Assembly: GCA_964059195.1 (NCBI GenBank)
Contig: CAXKWD010000011.1
Location: 34,648,066 to 34,712,065 of the forward strand
Direction: 5' to 3'
DNA from: Ectobius pallidus
Taxonomy: Eukaryota; Arthropoda; Insecta; Blattodea; Ectobiidae
DNA length: 64,000 nucleotides
The notes under the pieces were generated by a model. The model ran no database searches. It was not told the origin of the DNA and saw nothing but the letters and a program-made list of their open reading frames with translations. Shown piece after piece: positions 21,930 through 33,858 of this stretch (within the stretch, counting starts at the first letter, position 1; every line of letters begins with the position of its first letter). A program made the translations under genes and the position numbers.

Positions 21930-23850
21930 AAATCAAACACTAATGTTAAGACTATGTGGAATATAATAAAAAGCGAAACGGGGAGAACAAAGGGGAACAA
22001 TTGTATGTCCCTGACGTATCAAGACAGAAACCTAGATAATTAATCACATATTGCAGATGCTTTTAATAGTCACTTCATAAATATTGCAGAGAAATGTTTT
22101 CCTACAAATAATATTGGCATTAAGGCAGCAGACCTGCTGAAAAAATCTACAGTTTTGAACCACAAATTTCAAGTTGAACTGACTTCCTCTATAGAAATTA
22201 AAAATATAATTAAGATGCTCAAAAGTAAAAGCTCATCTGGGTGGGAAGAGAATATTAAGTTGTATGTATGGGTGTCCATTCTTGAATGCATTAAAGTTTT
22301 ATAATACTTAAACACTTGACATTGCAAACTAGGATTATCTTTGATGATCGGAACAATTGTTTTTACACTATTTTAGTGGTTTCCAAACTGCTACTTGGTG
22401 CCTGCGTTGTTGGGCTAGATTGTGTGGGTGTTGTGTTGGTCTCAAAAGAAGGAGTATTTGGTGGGGTTTGAATGTCTGGTATAATGTCCAAGAGTGTGTG
22501 TGATTCAGTATAGATGTAGGGTGTTCTTTTTTGTATGTTTATGTTTCGTGTTTAGTTTGCGTCTTTTGTGGAGTGTGTGGAGAATCCTCATGTTAGTGTC
22601 TATGATGGTGGTGTAGTGGTTCATGTCAAGTAAATATTTGTTGTGGGGGTATTTGATTGCATTTATGTGTTCTTGGAATTGTGTTTTGAAAGATCTGCTA
22701 AAAAGAAACACTTAACGGAAAAACACACATAACTTCATAACTACAATGGAACTTGTGTATACAAACTAAAATGCAATAATTGTCCCAGATTCTACATTGA
22801 CCAAACCAGCAGATCTTTCAAAACATGATATCAAGAACATATAGAGAAATGCGAACATATCATGTGATCGGCCGTCCGGATCACCAAAGGTAATCCTAGT
22901 TCACAACATCAAGTGTTTAAGTATTATAAAAAAAAAGTACCGGTAACGAGTTATTAAGAAGTTGCTCGTCTGAACTTAGTAAACCTCTCAAGTCAAGTAT
23001 GTATTTGTTCATTAGAAAGTGGAATATTTCCAGAGAGACTGAAGCATGCTATTGTTAAGCCCCTCTTTAAAAAGGGAGACAAAAAACCTACCATCAAATT
23101 ATAGACCCATATTGCTCTTAATCTCATTTTCAAAAGTTTTTGAAAAAGTTAATGTAGGCCTACAACCGTATAATACACTATCTTAATTTGAATAATATTC
23201 TTACATCAATGCTACATTTCAACTTACTACAGAAATATTGGAAGCATTAGATAAAAAGAAATATGCTCAGGGAATTTTCTGTGACATAGATAGCGTGTTT
23301 GACTGTATAAATCATGAAATTTTACTTAAAAAATTGGACCATTATGGATTGGATAATTTAACACTAATATGGTTAAAATCAAACCTGTCTCATAGAACTC
23401 AAAAGGATGTGAATCAAACTTAGGGGTTTTTAGAATTTGAGTACCTCATGGACCGATAATAGGACCTTTGCTCTTTTAAATTTTCATCAATGACTTGCTA
23501 CATAAAGTGGTGACGAATCAAAGGTATTGTTTCTTGCAGATGACGTTAATGTACTTGTAACAGGAAAGTCACAAGAACATTTATCAAGTAGCCACAACTG
23601 CTGTCCACGAATTAATACATGGTTTCTAGCCAATAAAATTACACTTAATATTGAAAGGACCCTCTTTATTCAATTTATAACAAAACATAGATTACCTCAA
23701 ACCTTATAATTAAAAACAAAGCACAAATCGTAGAAGAAAGTAACAACATAAATTCTTAGGACTAAAAATTGATAAATATCTTGACTGGAAGACATACACT
23801 GAAATGATAAACGTCCAAAACTGAGTTCAGCATGTTTCGCTTTAAGAATT
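21930..23850 (+). pseudogene. LINE reverse transcriptase remnant split by a PLE
   Basis: The part before the insertion (21950-22259) encodes a pre-RT segment with ADAFNSHFINIAEK and KSKSSSGW. After the insertion (from about 22951) the same RT continues with ISRETEA/HAIVKPLFKKGDK, then GIFCDIDSVFDCINHEILLKKL (ORF 23238-23423), then a LADDVNVL catalytic-site variant (ORF 23527-23709), and FLGLKIDKYLDWK near 23750. The LADD in place of YADD or FADD, the stops and the frameshifts make it a pseudogene. The sequence is of the Jockey/CR1-like kind that ends in KLSS-type thumb motifs; the clade is uncertain. Confidence 0.75.
22260..22951. mobile_element. Penelope-like element remnant, two arms head to head
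   Basis: Inverted ends: TTTATAATACTTAAACACTTG at about 22298 and its complement ending 22930. The left arm (ORF 22505-22711, minus strand) encodes RSFKTQFQEHINAIKYPHNK. The right arm (plus, about 22755-22860) encodes YKLKCNNCPRFYIDQTSRSFKT. Both are parts of the GIY-YIG nuclease region of PLEs. The element interrupts the surrounding LINE RT, and a TATTAAG word flanks both sides (22253-22259 and 22952-22958). It belongs to the same family as 47058-48085. Confidence 0.75.
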
Positions 23851-23864
23851 TTGAATCACTGTCT

Positions 23865-24008
23865 TATACAATCAGCCTATAATGATATTTGTTAAAACAA
23901 GAATGTTTTTTTAAATGATCATGCCATTCTTATGAATTTTATACGAGTGTTTTAGTTACCATTATAAGCAAGTTGCATTTAACTGTTTTTGTTTGACCAT
24001 AATTAAAC
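23865..24008 (+). repeat. Dispersed repeat R1, copy 2, left part
   Basis: Matches 2710-2850 (AGTTGCATTTAACTG, TTTGACCATAATTA). It stops at CATAATTAAA, where the RTE fragment begins. Confidence 0.6.
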
Positions 24009-24942
24009 ATAAATGGGGAAAAGACTCACAAACTTACGCTTCGCAGACGACATTGTGTTATTTGCAAAAACTGGGAAAGAGATGGAATACATGCTGAAAG
24101 ACTTAAGCGGGAAAAGTGAACAAGTGGGAAATGAACCCCGGAAAAACTAAGTTAATGTCACTTTCAGGCCAAGCAGCAATACCATTGAATGGAACAACAA
24201 TTGATTACACCGACGAATATACCTACCTAGGTCAGTCAATATCATTGACAAAGAGAGGAGAGAAGGAAATTAGAAGAGTGGCCATGGTATGGGGTAAATT
24301 CTGGGGTCTGAAGTTTATATTTCAAGACAGATCTCTCAAGCAGAAGACAAAAATAGAAATACTAGAAAGTTGCGTCATACCAGTGCTAATCTACGGATGC
24401 CAGACATGGGCATATACACAAAGAGAGACAGAACTACTACAGAAATGTCAACGGAAGATGGAAAGGCGGATCCTCAACATCAAGTTGTGCGATAGAGTGA
24501 CCAATGAAGAACTCAGAAGGAAGACGAAAATGCAGGATGTGGCAAGTCAGGCTTGGTCACTGAAGTGGAAGTGGGGAGGTCATGCAGCAAGACCCCAACA
24601 GGACAGATGGGCGTATGTCACAACAATGTGGGACCCCCGAATAGGGAAAAGGAGCAGAAGACGTCCAAGGCGAAGATGGTCCGACGACTTCACGAGTACA
24701 CTATGCGCAACATGGAGCAGGACAGCTAGAGACAGAATAAAGTGGAGAAACACAATGAAAGACTTAACAAACCTAAAGTGATCAGTGACCAGTGATAAGT
24801 GATGATACCTATCAAATGCAACACTTGAGCTCGCACGAACCGGCTCACCGAGTGAGTAAACCTGAGCCAGCCCTACGATCGGTAGGAGGCCCTTGCCCTA
24901 AAGGGATGCCAATGGGCTTATTTAATTTATTTATTTATTTAC
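24009..24942 (+). pseudogene. 5'-truncated RTE-type LINE fragment
   Basis: Starts inside RT just before RFADDIVLFAKTGKEMEYML (about 24037-24100), frameshifts once, then stays open for 221 codons (24116-24781). That ORF holds the RT thumb/C-terminal region (CVIPVLIYGCQTWAYT, then EILESC and an Arg-rich tail). The 3' UTR (24782-24920) ends in ATTTA repeats (about 24920-24940). A word CATAATTAAA on both sides (about 23998 and 24943) is a probable target-site duplication. FADD plus a YG..TW module in the C-terminus fits the RTE/BovB side of the LINE tree, inferred by motif only. A related 3' tail lies inverted at 55922-56048. Confidence 0.75.
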
Positions 24943-25290
24943 ATAATTAAATGTTTAAGCTTTGGGTTTTCAGAATACCTCGTAATTGGTTAAGAAAATA
25001 AAACCTGTTAGTAGTTCTACTCTTCTCCAGTAGTTGGGCAGGCTACAAGCCATGCAGGCCGCATGACATCTCTTGAGCTTTAATGTCAAACAAAGCAAGA
25101 AAGAGAGGATGAGGATGAGGGGGAATAATTAAACAACGCACATTAAAAACACATGAAATGAAGTCAATTTAGTATAATATTAAAATTAACACAAACATAA
25201 TTGATTTCATTTTAAATTAAGGCTGTGATGTCATCCATAATACATAGTCTACTTTTTAAGTTATGATGCTGTGCAGTTATGTCAGCTTTT
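24943..25290 (+). repeat. Dispersed repeat R1, copy 2, right part
   Basis: Continues R1 after the RTE insertion. TTAAAATTAACACAAAC at about 25180-25197 matches copies 1 and 3. Parts are too diverged to align by eye. Confidence 0.5.
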
Positions 25291-25960
25291 GATAGAATAC
25301 CTTATGAAGTTACTTTCCCAAATTACATTCACAATCCTTGATTTCGAGAATGTCATAGCAAATTTATTTGCAAAGCTTACACTCTACTAAAAAAAATCTA
25401 CCTAGGTATAAAAAAACATCAATCTGAGGAGCTTTCTGCTGTTGCGAATTTTGCATCCTTAATGATCTATTTTCATGTTCTAAAGTGGTTTTCTTGTAAT
25501 CCAACAGAAAGTAGGTGGAAAATTGGACTTACTATATATGAGGGCCGTGGTAACTGTACAGTCGGTCAACTTTTGGGAAAAATCAAAATCATCAAAAAAA
25601 TCTTGTTAGAAAAGAAGGTTGATATACGATGCAGGTGAATTTTAGATGTTGATTCAAGTAAATAACTCCAAAAAAATATTATTGACTGTGGTTTGCAGAA
25701 AGTTTTCATTTCAAGCATTCAGGTATCACTATATCATGAATTGGAGTCGGGGGGGGGGGGGGGGGGAGTTAGTGCTGATTGATTGATTGCTTTTATTCAC
25801 CATAGGAGATTTACAAGAAATAACCCACACAAACTTCATTTTGGATATTATAATAATAAATAATAATTTATTGTCATTTAACAGTAAAAACTGTAATAGA
25901 CAGTGTCAATCTTATTATATAAATGTAATTTCGATTACAATTGTTACTGCCATATTCTTT
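25291..25960. other. AT-rich spacer with a G-run
   Basis: No gene recognised. A ~17-base G-run lies at about 25750-25766 and a GATT repeat follows. The right part probably includes the 3' UTR of the minus-strand LINE that follows. Confidence 0.45.
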
Positions 25961-25965
25961 CAAAG

Positions 25966-26514
25966 TTATATTGAGAAATCACTGTTATGAAGTGAGAGAA
26001 ATTCGTCAATATTATAAAATGGAGTTTTCATTAGCCATGTATAAAATCTTTTTTTCAGCTCTTTCAGTGGAAGTTCCAATACAGTACGAGGTAGTTTATT
26101 AACATGCTTTTGTCCCAAGTATTTGTAACTTTTCATAGTTTTTTGTAGTCTGCAACGTGGTATGACTATTAGGTGCTTAAAACGAGTGTTATGGTTATGA
26201 ATCTGATCTCTGTTGTTGTACATTGAGTTTTTACTTAGGGTAAAACTTGCCAAGTCAAATATAAAAAGATTTATAACAGTAAGTATAGACAACTTAATAA
26301 ATAAAGGTCGACAGTGTTCTCTTGCTGAGGAATTATTTAATATTCTTACTGCTTTCTTTTGTATCATCAGTATTTTGATTGTGTGTGAGCTATTACCATA
26401 CAAAATTAGACCATATCTAAATAAACTTTGAAAAAAGGCGAAATATGCTCCTTTAACATACGAGAATGGAATATAGTTTTTCAAATTCCTAAGCAAGAAT
26501 AACACTCTTGACAA
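25966..26514 (-). pseudogene. LINE reverse transcriptase C-terminal fragment
   Basis: A 182-codon minus-strand ORF with YFAFFQSLFRYGLILYGNS, QKKAVRILN and HCRPLFIKLSILTVINLFIF. This is the usual thumb and C-terminal pattern of Jockey/CR1-like LINEs (SLF-YGI, QKKAIR, CRPLF-L-ILT). It has no catalytic domain, so it is a 5'-truncated piece. It could derive from the same family as the remnant at 21.9-23.8 kb. Confidence 0.75.
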
Positions 26515-26529
26515 TTCTTAAAGTTTGCT

Positions 26530-28340
26530 CAGATATGAAAATCTTATTTTTATCTTTTTTATCTTGTTACTAACAAGACCTTTTGACAGATTTAGTCTAT
26601 GCTCATAAACATTGGAATCAATAGTGACTAAGAAAAAATATAAATAGTGCAAGAATATCAACTTTTCCAAAAAAAAAAAGTGTTGGCACTATCATTTTCT
26701 GACCCCTTAAATTATTATATAAACAAACCAATGCATCAGTTTCAGGTTATTTTTTTTTTTAAAAAAGGTCTAGTCATAAAAAATTGAACATTTTAATTAC
26801 ATAAGTTTAATTTCTGTTTACTAATATTCCCCTACTCAAGATGAATATACAGTCAAAAGCACAAGTTGAAAAATTAAATAAAAATTATAAGCAAATAAAC
26901 ATAAGTTTTTGAGTTTTCAGATCTGATGCCAGCCGACCACGTTGTGAGAATATGAAGAATACAATCATGGACCAAAAGTTTCTTGACCCATCTTCATCGT
27001 TACAACAGATAAGTGATATTTTCATCATTTAAAACCATTATTTTTATATTTATAACATTACATATTTTTAACCATTATATCCTGAAAATCATTTAAAGGC
27101 TTAAATATGAAACTTTATCGAAAGCCCCAGATGAATAAAGCTCTTTTTAGGAGCTTATAAAATTTGACTATTGTTAAATAGTTATTTTAAGTTTTTTTTA
27201 AATAGGTTGACACTGTAGGCCTATATTATAAAATCAGGATTTTCTACGATAAGAATATTACAAGATTTTTAACATACATGGCAGGTCTCAAATTCCATTC
27301 TCCAACTCCAATCTTCTGCTGCATCTTTTAACTCCCCATCTTGTTTTTTTATGCCATCCAGTATATCAATTTTTTTTAACCAGATTTTCTTGTTTCTTCC
27401 ATTACATCTAGCAGAAGTACTCTCTGTCTCATGACATTGCCTCTTTTCCTTAAAACTTCCAATTTCTCACTTAACCTTCTGGCAGGTGCACCTAATTTTG
27501 TCACATGAGCAGGCACGCATTGTAAAATTTACAACATGGACATTTTAATATAATAACAAGCCTTTGCTATACAAATTGGTTAGTATATTGAAGAAAACAG
27601 TACATGTCCACTGTTATCACATGCTATAACAAAAATTTCATCTTTAGTTGTTCATGATACCATTTTGTCCAGGTATTCCAGGTATTCATAACAGCTTTCA
27701 CAAATTTGTATTTCAACGTGCTTTTTACAAGCAGTTTTTGGTATCTATCATATTTAATTGAAGTGGATGAATTTTTTTGACGTCCACGGAGTTACAGGTC
27801 CCGCGCTTCTTTGCCGGAGGTTCAAGGATCTGATCTTCAGAAGTTAATGATCCAGCTCAGAACTGCATAAGAAATACAGTGAGATTGGCTGGCAGTGATT
27901 TGAGTTGCAGTTCAGTCTTTCATAAGACCTAATAACTTCTTGTGACTACATTGATTACGACATGACAAAAGATGGAGTTTACGTTGGAGATAAAATGTGT
28001 GATTCTTACTCCATTTCAAGGATTACAAGATGATGGTCATGGCTATATTTTTCACATTCTTGAACATTGCTGGAATAATTAACAAATATTAGTTTCCTTC
28101 ACAAAGTCAGAGGCAATTTCATGAACCCATATTTTTCTGCATATTGGCTGCTTGAACTAAACATGCATCTGTGACAAGAGCAGGCACGCATTGTATTTTT
28201 TACAACATTCAACACCTCATTGCTTAACGTTCAGAAAATTGACTGAAAAAGATAATCTAAGATACTGGAGCCATAGTAACATTGTTGAGTAAGCATCAAC
28301 AATGGAATAAATTATGGGGTTGGTGCAATAGCTCAATTTT
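26530..28340. other. AT-rich DNA with one dispersed ~35-bp direct repeat
   Basis: No gene recognised. GAGCAGGCACGCATTGTA followed by a TTTACAACAT word occurs near 27508-27540 and again near 28180-28207. They are in the same orientation and about 670 bp apart. They could be ends of a small unclassified element; no target-site duplication was seen. Confidence 0.45.
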
Positions 28341-28669
28341 AAGACATCGATAATGCACAAAAACTGCTGCAGTTGTACTTTTGACAACAACGCGCCTGCC
28401 GGAGGGATAAATCTTCTTCATTCCTTATTCTGTCTGTACACTGAAACTTCTCCATTTTCCTCCAACACTACATCTCTAAGCTTCCTAAATATTTCCTTTC
28501 CATTTTCTTCAGCGTTCATGTTTCAGCCCCATATAAAAAATATACTCCATATGTAGCATTTCATAAACTTCTTCCTGCTTTAAAATTAAGGGTGTAGGGT
28601 AAAGAAAACACCCCAGATACCAAGCGTGGGTTAATTACATCCGATATATTCTTCTTTGCCCCCATGATT

Positions 28670-28895
28670 TCTCCAATTTCAGTTTTCCTTGTTATATTTA
28701 TTTTTTATTTTATATCTGCTCTTCTCCAAATATCCATTTCTGTGTAAAATAATTTGTTGGTGTATTTTCCACTCATTCCCCACGTTTCTGCTCCATATGT
28801 TAAAAATTTCTACACTACTTGCATTGTAGTTGAGATTCTTTGTTTCCTCTCCATAATACTTAATGTTGTGTCCTAATTGTTCTCTTGCCATCGCT
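28670..28895 (-). pseudogene. Decayed LINE RT C-terminal scrap
   Basis: The minus-strand reading frames contain broken words resembling the YGAETW...NKLFYTEMDIWRR pattern found in the C-terminus of RTE-like reverse transcriptases, with frameshifts. The 70-codon ORF 28679-28891 is one of the broken frames. Identification is weak. Confidence 0.4.
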
Positions 28896-29111
28896 TTTTA
28901 GTTTTAGATAAACTTTTTCCATCAACTTCAATTCCCAAATATTAGGGTTTACTGACTCTCTTGATTCCTTACTACCAATCCATAATAGTTTGTCAGAATT
29001 TATCTCAAAGAGAAGATATACTGTTCACTGTATTTCACATTCAGCCCCTGCATTTTATACTTTTCTACACAGGCTATACTTACAGAGAAGCTGGAAGGTG
29101 TGTCCCTAGAG

Positions 29112-29855
29112 AAGCATTTCCCAACATTTTTTTTTCTATTTGTGGCACATGAAATGTGTAATTTGAATGCACGTGGCACCCTAATTGATCATATACATTT
29201 TTCCCCATTTGAAATTAACATTTTTTTATTTGTTAGTTTGATGTATATGTAAATGTTATGTAACAACATAAAACTAATACAATGTAATGTAAGCATAGTG
29301 ATTCACATTTTGAAATTTGTTTATATGGGTAACATATGTTATAATTTGTCAATAATATATTAATTAATTAATGTTACAAACTTTCAATAATAATTCAAAC
29401 AAGTTGATACAAGAAGCAAAATTTATGTGAAACTTTGGCTTGGTGTGCTTTTGAAATCTTTATTTGTGGCCGAATAGTTGGTAACACACTGTGTTCATTA
29501 CAGAAAATCCTGCTTCAGTTAAATAGGAAGTAGAAAAGAGGAGAACTTATACAGCCTTGGTAGAAATGGTTGGATGTTCTTTATGAGGAGGGATGTAGAA
29601 TGATGCCATGTCTTGCATTGAGTGCTGGAGCTTCGAACCTTGGTGATTCCTCACCTCTATCAATTCATTTTCTTCGTAGACATTTAATTCCGCTGACAGA
29701 AGAACTGAAGGGGCAAAGGGGCCATTCACCCAGTTGAAAGAAGCAAACTGAAGCATAGGTAAATATTTCACTTAGTTTTTTTATTGAGGATTTGCGTTAA
29801 CTGTATTTTCAATTTCTCGTGGCACAACAATGGCTCAACAAGTTGAAAAACACTG
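29112..29855 (-). mobile_element. Truncated hAT element
   Basis: The ends are imperfect inverted repeats (AAGCATTTCCCAAC on the left; minus strand CAGTGTTTTTCAAC on the right). An 8-bp target-site duplication with one mismatch flanks them: CCCTAGAG (29104-29111) and CCCTAGAC (29856-29863). It holds the C-terminal part of a hAT transposase on the minus strand. It is probably an internally deleted, non-autonomous copy. Confidence 0.8.
29440..29771 (-). pseudogene. hAT transposase C-terminal (dimerisation) region
   Basis: The minus-strand ORF 29547-29771 encodes FASFNWVNGPFAP, EENELIEVRNHQGSKL and EHPTISTKAV, then a stop. The same frame continues with TSYLTEAGFSVMNTV, the signature of the hAT dimerisation domain (YLCE-xFS). 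The N-terminal zinc finger and RNase-H-like catalytic core are missing. The in-frame stop and the truncation mean no active transposase. It lies inside the TSD-flanked hAT element. Confidence 0.8.
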
Positions 29856-30287
29856 CCCTAGACCTACACACACACAAACTTCTTCACATAACATAGCACT
29901 AGCAGGTGCCCACGATTTACTCAACTGCTAGATGTTTTAATTAAATACTTTATTTAGCAGAAAAAAATTAAAACAAAATATTTATACATCACTTTTATAT
30001 AAATTGCATGAATTATGTAATTTTATTCTTAATTATATTGTTTTATGTAGTAAACACAAATAATAATTAAATGAATAAACTATTCTTTTCTTGCCATATG
30101 ACATACAAATTAAAAATTAAATGAGAGATTGGAGTGATAATTCTTTCAAACTGGCTGTGTGTAGGCTAAGATAGTGTGTCAGTTGGAGAATTTATTATGC
30201 AATCATGAACCACAGTTCATTGTCTCTGTTGGACGTTACATGTTAATCCTAAAAAATTATAATTTAATTTTGTACCGGCATGTTGCC

Positions 30288-30360
30288 ATGGTAGCTCAGT
30301 TGGTAAGAGCAGCGGCACGGAAAGTCGAAGATCCTGTTTCAAATCCCGGCTATGGCATTG
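30288..30360 (+). tRNA. tRNA-like sequence (decayed tRNA or SINE head)
   Basis: Seven acceptor pairs can be formed (GCCATGG with CTATGGC). The A box TAGCTCAGTTGG is perfect, and the D stem GCTC/GAGC is intact. The B box is degraded (GTTTCAAATCC rather than GGTTCGAATCC), the T stem does not pair well, and position 33 would be C rather than U. A working tRNA is therefore unlikely. It is followed by unrelated AT-rich DNA. A tRNA pseudogene or SINE head is the better reading. Confidence 0.55.
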
Positions 30361-30499
30361 AATTTTTCAGTCCATCTTGATAAACCAAATAGGTGTAGTT
30401 AAACATAAAGGTGTAATTAAAAAAAGCTAAAAATCAGACTTTGAGGTGCATTTCAAGATAATATATGCAGTTCCATCATAATACATGTGGTTCCTTTAA

Positions 30500-32240
30500 C
30501 CCAGAAATCGCTGACGTCCTTCCAGAAGGATGCGAGCAGCAGTAGGTAACATGTTTATTTTTCGAAAGTTCTTCAATTACTCGCCCGAATGCAGCATCAT
30601 ATTTCGTAACTAGAAACTGCACGCTTTAATTTTTATGTTATTTTAGTCTTCGTTGTTGAGAGGTTAGTAGTGATATTTAGCTGTGAAGTTACGTTTCTAA
30701 CAAAATGGAATATGTCGAAGACCTTCGGATAGATGGGTCTGTGTTCTATGTTTCTTCTTATTCTTTTGTTGCAAATTGTTATTCATTTATTGCCTTAAAT
30801 ATCTTCTTTACCATAGTGATTCACCAAACAAACATTACGAACAATATTGTAGGCCCCACAGCCGACTTTTGTAACGCTTCCTTCCAGAAGGACGTCAGCG
30901 TAATGGGATCCTAAAAATTTGTTTGTGAAATTCTTTTGAAGAATAAAACCTGGTGTTTCATTATTGTAAAAAAATATCTGTAAGTGAATATTAATGGGAA
31001 GATGACGTAAATATATCTTTCTTAGTGCCAAACTAACAGTCCCATGTGTTTCTTTTTCGATGATGACGTGGTAAATTTGCTGGCGACATATACAAATCAG
31101 TACGCCGCAAAAAGAAATAGGCTTGGAGACCGTTCTAAAGAAGAGATGAAGTGTTTCATAGCTTTTATTGAGTGGTTATGTTGACCTGCCACAGAAAGAT
31201 AACATATATTGGGAAAAGTCACCAAATGCCCATAACATATTTATTTCCGAAACTATAGCAAGAGATCGATTCCGATTTATAATGTGGAACTACCTTTAGG
31301 TGATCGATTTGCTAAAGTACGGCCACTAATAGATAAAATAAATGAGAAATGTGTAGAGTACAGTTCACATATACAAAACCACTCTGTAGATGAGAGCATG
31401 GTACCTTACTTTAGTAAACATAGGCCTAGTGCAAAACAATTCATCCATGGAAAGCCAATTAGGTATGGCTTATGAGTTCTGGTGTGGTGGACCTAGTTTT
31501 GGGTACCTAAGCTGGTTCGGGCCATATCAAGAAGCTGGTACATTACCTGATAAATATGCTGAAAAAAGACTTTGATATGCTGACTTATATTCACAAGCTG
31601 GAACAATTACCCTATAGAGAGCGTATTTTGGCAATTTCTTTACCTCAATACCTTTACTTAGGGATCTGCATAAATGAGGAATTGAAGCCACAGGGGCAAT
31701 GAGAGCCAATAGAATTGGGAAAGAGTGCGATATGACCAACAGTCATCTTTAATTTCGCCGAAGACTAGTCACTACAATTTTGGAGTCAAATAGAAGAGTG
31801 ACTTCAAGAGGACGGCCATTGGGTTGATCGAAGGCTCATCCTCGGTTAGAAAAATTGGAGCATTATGTTGCCGACCTACAACCAGACAGTGTTACAGGAA
31901 AGAAAAAACAGCTCCATTGCTGACAATGCCACAAGAAAGCTACAAATCAGTGCGTGAAATGTGTTTTGTCACTTCGTGTAACATGTTTCGTTGCTTATCA
32001 CACAAAGCAAAGTGAATAACAACAATAAAGTACTCGAAGAAGTGTATTTAATTATTTTCAGTGATAGGTAAATTTCAATGTGCATTACGCTGACGTCCTT
32101 CCATGAGCATGGGCATTATTTCAGGAAGTATGTAAGTTACAAGATTAAATCTCATTACTGTATGAATCTTTAGTTAAAATGAAGTGTTTTATGCAATTTA
32201 ATAAAAGAAAAGTGTTAAAAATAATTCCGCGCTATCTGGG
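30500..32240 (+). mobile_element. piggyBac element A, end-complete
   Basis: Flanked by TTAA on both sides (30496-30499 and 32241-32244). Terminal inverted repeats: CCCAGAAATCGC on the left; minus strand CCCAGATAGCGC on the right. The subterminal word GCTGACGTCCTTCCAGAAGG occurs near both ends and once inverted at about 30880-30902. Length 1741 bp, short for an autonomous piggyBac, so internal deletions are likely. Confidence 0.92.
31050..32015 (+). pseudogene. piggyBac transposase pseudogene
   Basis: Read over several frames: N-terminal DDE-associated segment (FFDDDVVNLLATYTNQYA, about 31050-31110); EEMKCFIAFIEWL; ORF 31284-31475 with GDRFAKVRPLIDKIN and VDESMVPYFSKHRPSAKQFI, the usual neighbourhood of the first catalytic Asp; FGPYQEAGT (the family has FxPYxGAGT) at about 31515; GIEATGAMRANRIGKECDM at about 31678-31735; and the C-terminal Cys-rich finger (CWQCHKKA..CVKC....CVTCFVAYHT) ending near 32012. 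Several frameshifts and stops make it dead. The C-terminal Cys-rich domain is preserved better than the core. Confidence 0.88.
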
Positions 32241-32244
32241 TTAA

Positions 32245-33592
32245 GCACATGTCTTATTTATGTAACACAAGTACAAGTGTGTTGTATTCCACACGTCTCA
32301 CACAGAAGTGTAAAAAGATGTAGATTTCCACATTTTAGATTCATTAGACCTACATTCATAGTAAACAGTTGTATATATGCAAGGTGTAAGCCAGTTAACC
32401 AATGACATACCGTATCTGCTTAAAAAATATCCACTTCATGTTCTTCTCTACTTACAGCTTGATTGGAAAGACTAATTTCTTCAGTGATATGATTTGGATT
32501 TTTGAAAAATGAATTAGCGACTGCAACAGTCTTAAATTGAAATAAAATACTGTAGCAGGCAATGAAGGAAATACAGTTAATTGATATGCCTACATAACTA
32601 CATGCATAATGTATTTTTTTTTCACCAAATGATGCAGCTTCGTGTGTCAAAGCATAGTATTCAAATATGATGCCAACGAAAACATCAATGTTGTCTGGTT
32701 CTCTAAGAAGTTTAATATCGGGTTAGGTGGCTCTACAGTGCTGGAGGAAAAATTTAACTACAATAGAAATAACATGTTTCGTTAAGGTGGTGTATTTACA
32801 TATGTAAGCGTGTGTACTTAAAGTTTAATTTTGTATATAAAGGCAAATGACAATCAGAATGAAATAAATATGTAAATTTTTTCCAAAAATCCAATAAATA
32901 GGTCTTCAAATTTGTTACACCAAATAACAGTAAAGCCTTGTTAATCCAGACTAAGGCAGTAGCCAAACCAGAGATTTTAGTTGCCATTATTGTTTCATAT
33001 GATACAGCATTACAGACTTTAAACTACAAATTCATGCTACATGAAGTTTAGTTATTTTCATAACACTGGTATGATTATTTTAAAAATTATTTTCCAGTGC
33101 ATAGTGTGTCTACTCAGCCACAGTACATACAAAGCTATGACATGGACGATTTATTATTTTGTTGGCATAAAATATTTTATTTAAATTACGTATAAAAAGC
33201 TACACACATCACATACATCATACATATCGAATTGAATCAAATATCAGTAGAGAAACTTTACTTAAGTATGCAATGTTATCTATTATTACTTCTGAAAGTA
33301 ATTTTGGGGCTGTTGATGGGGCCAACTCATTTTTTTGTTGTTACCGTGAAGGCATTTATAGTGATAAGTGTTACAATTTCCTCTGAAGTATGCTGGATAT
33401 CCAACCAACATCTCACAAAACGATTTGAACTTCCTGTGATTCACCGAGATTTTGTGTGTTGCTACTATTAAATTTACAACTGCCAGTAAAATTCTATTCA
33501 TATAGATTTCATTTTTAAATGATATATTCTATAATATGTCTCTTTATACATATGGGACCATAAAAATTGCATGTTTGTACTCTTACTTGCAG
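32245..33592. other. AT-rich DNA, probable intron
   Basis: No gene or transposon end recognised. It precedes two candidate coding exons on the + strand, so it may be intronic. Confidence 0.4.
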
Positions 33593-33684
33593 ATCGAATT
33601 CAGTAGTTGCACAGGACACAAATGATCGAGCTCCTGTCAACATACGGAGTCTGAAACAGAATCTTCTAAAGCCACTGTGTGAAG
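33593..33684 (+). CDS. Candidate host coding exon A
   Basis: 92 bases bounded by a pyrimidine-rich acceptor (CTCTTACTTGCAG) and a donor (GAAG then GTTAAT). It encodes 30 whole codons beginning SNSVVAQDTNDRAPV, with no stop in that frame and a composition unlike the AT-rich surroundings. The exon ends one base into a codon. The next candidate exon begins two bases before a codon in an open frame, so splicing keeps the frame. I do not recognise the protein. No transposon domain or repeat copy matches it in this window. Confidence 0.5.
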
Positions 33685-33858
33685 GTTAATGTGCCTTCTT
33701 ACACATATATCCTTTTCAATTAACTCTATATAGAAGGTAAGTTAATTTCACTGTCTTGTATTAATAATTGAATTTATAAATTTGGCTATCAATTTGTTAG
33801 TTAATCATGACTACATTGTTAATTTGAAGTTAGTTAATTGTTCTTTGTTTTGAAGCAG

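Noticed and set aside
30288..30360. Functional tRNA gene
   Set aside because: Acceptor and D arms are good, but the T arm and position 33 are wrong for a working tRNA.
33232..33471. 79-codon ORF as a gene
   Set aside because: Hydrophobic, AT-driven composition on overlapping frames of both strands; no splice or start context.
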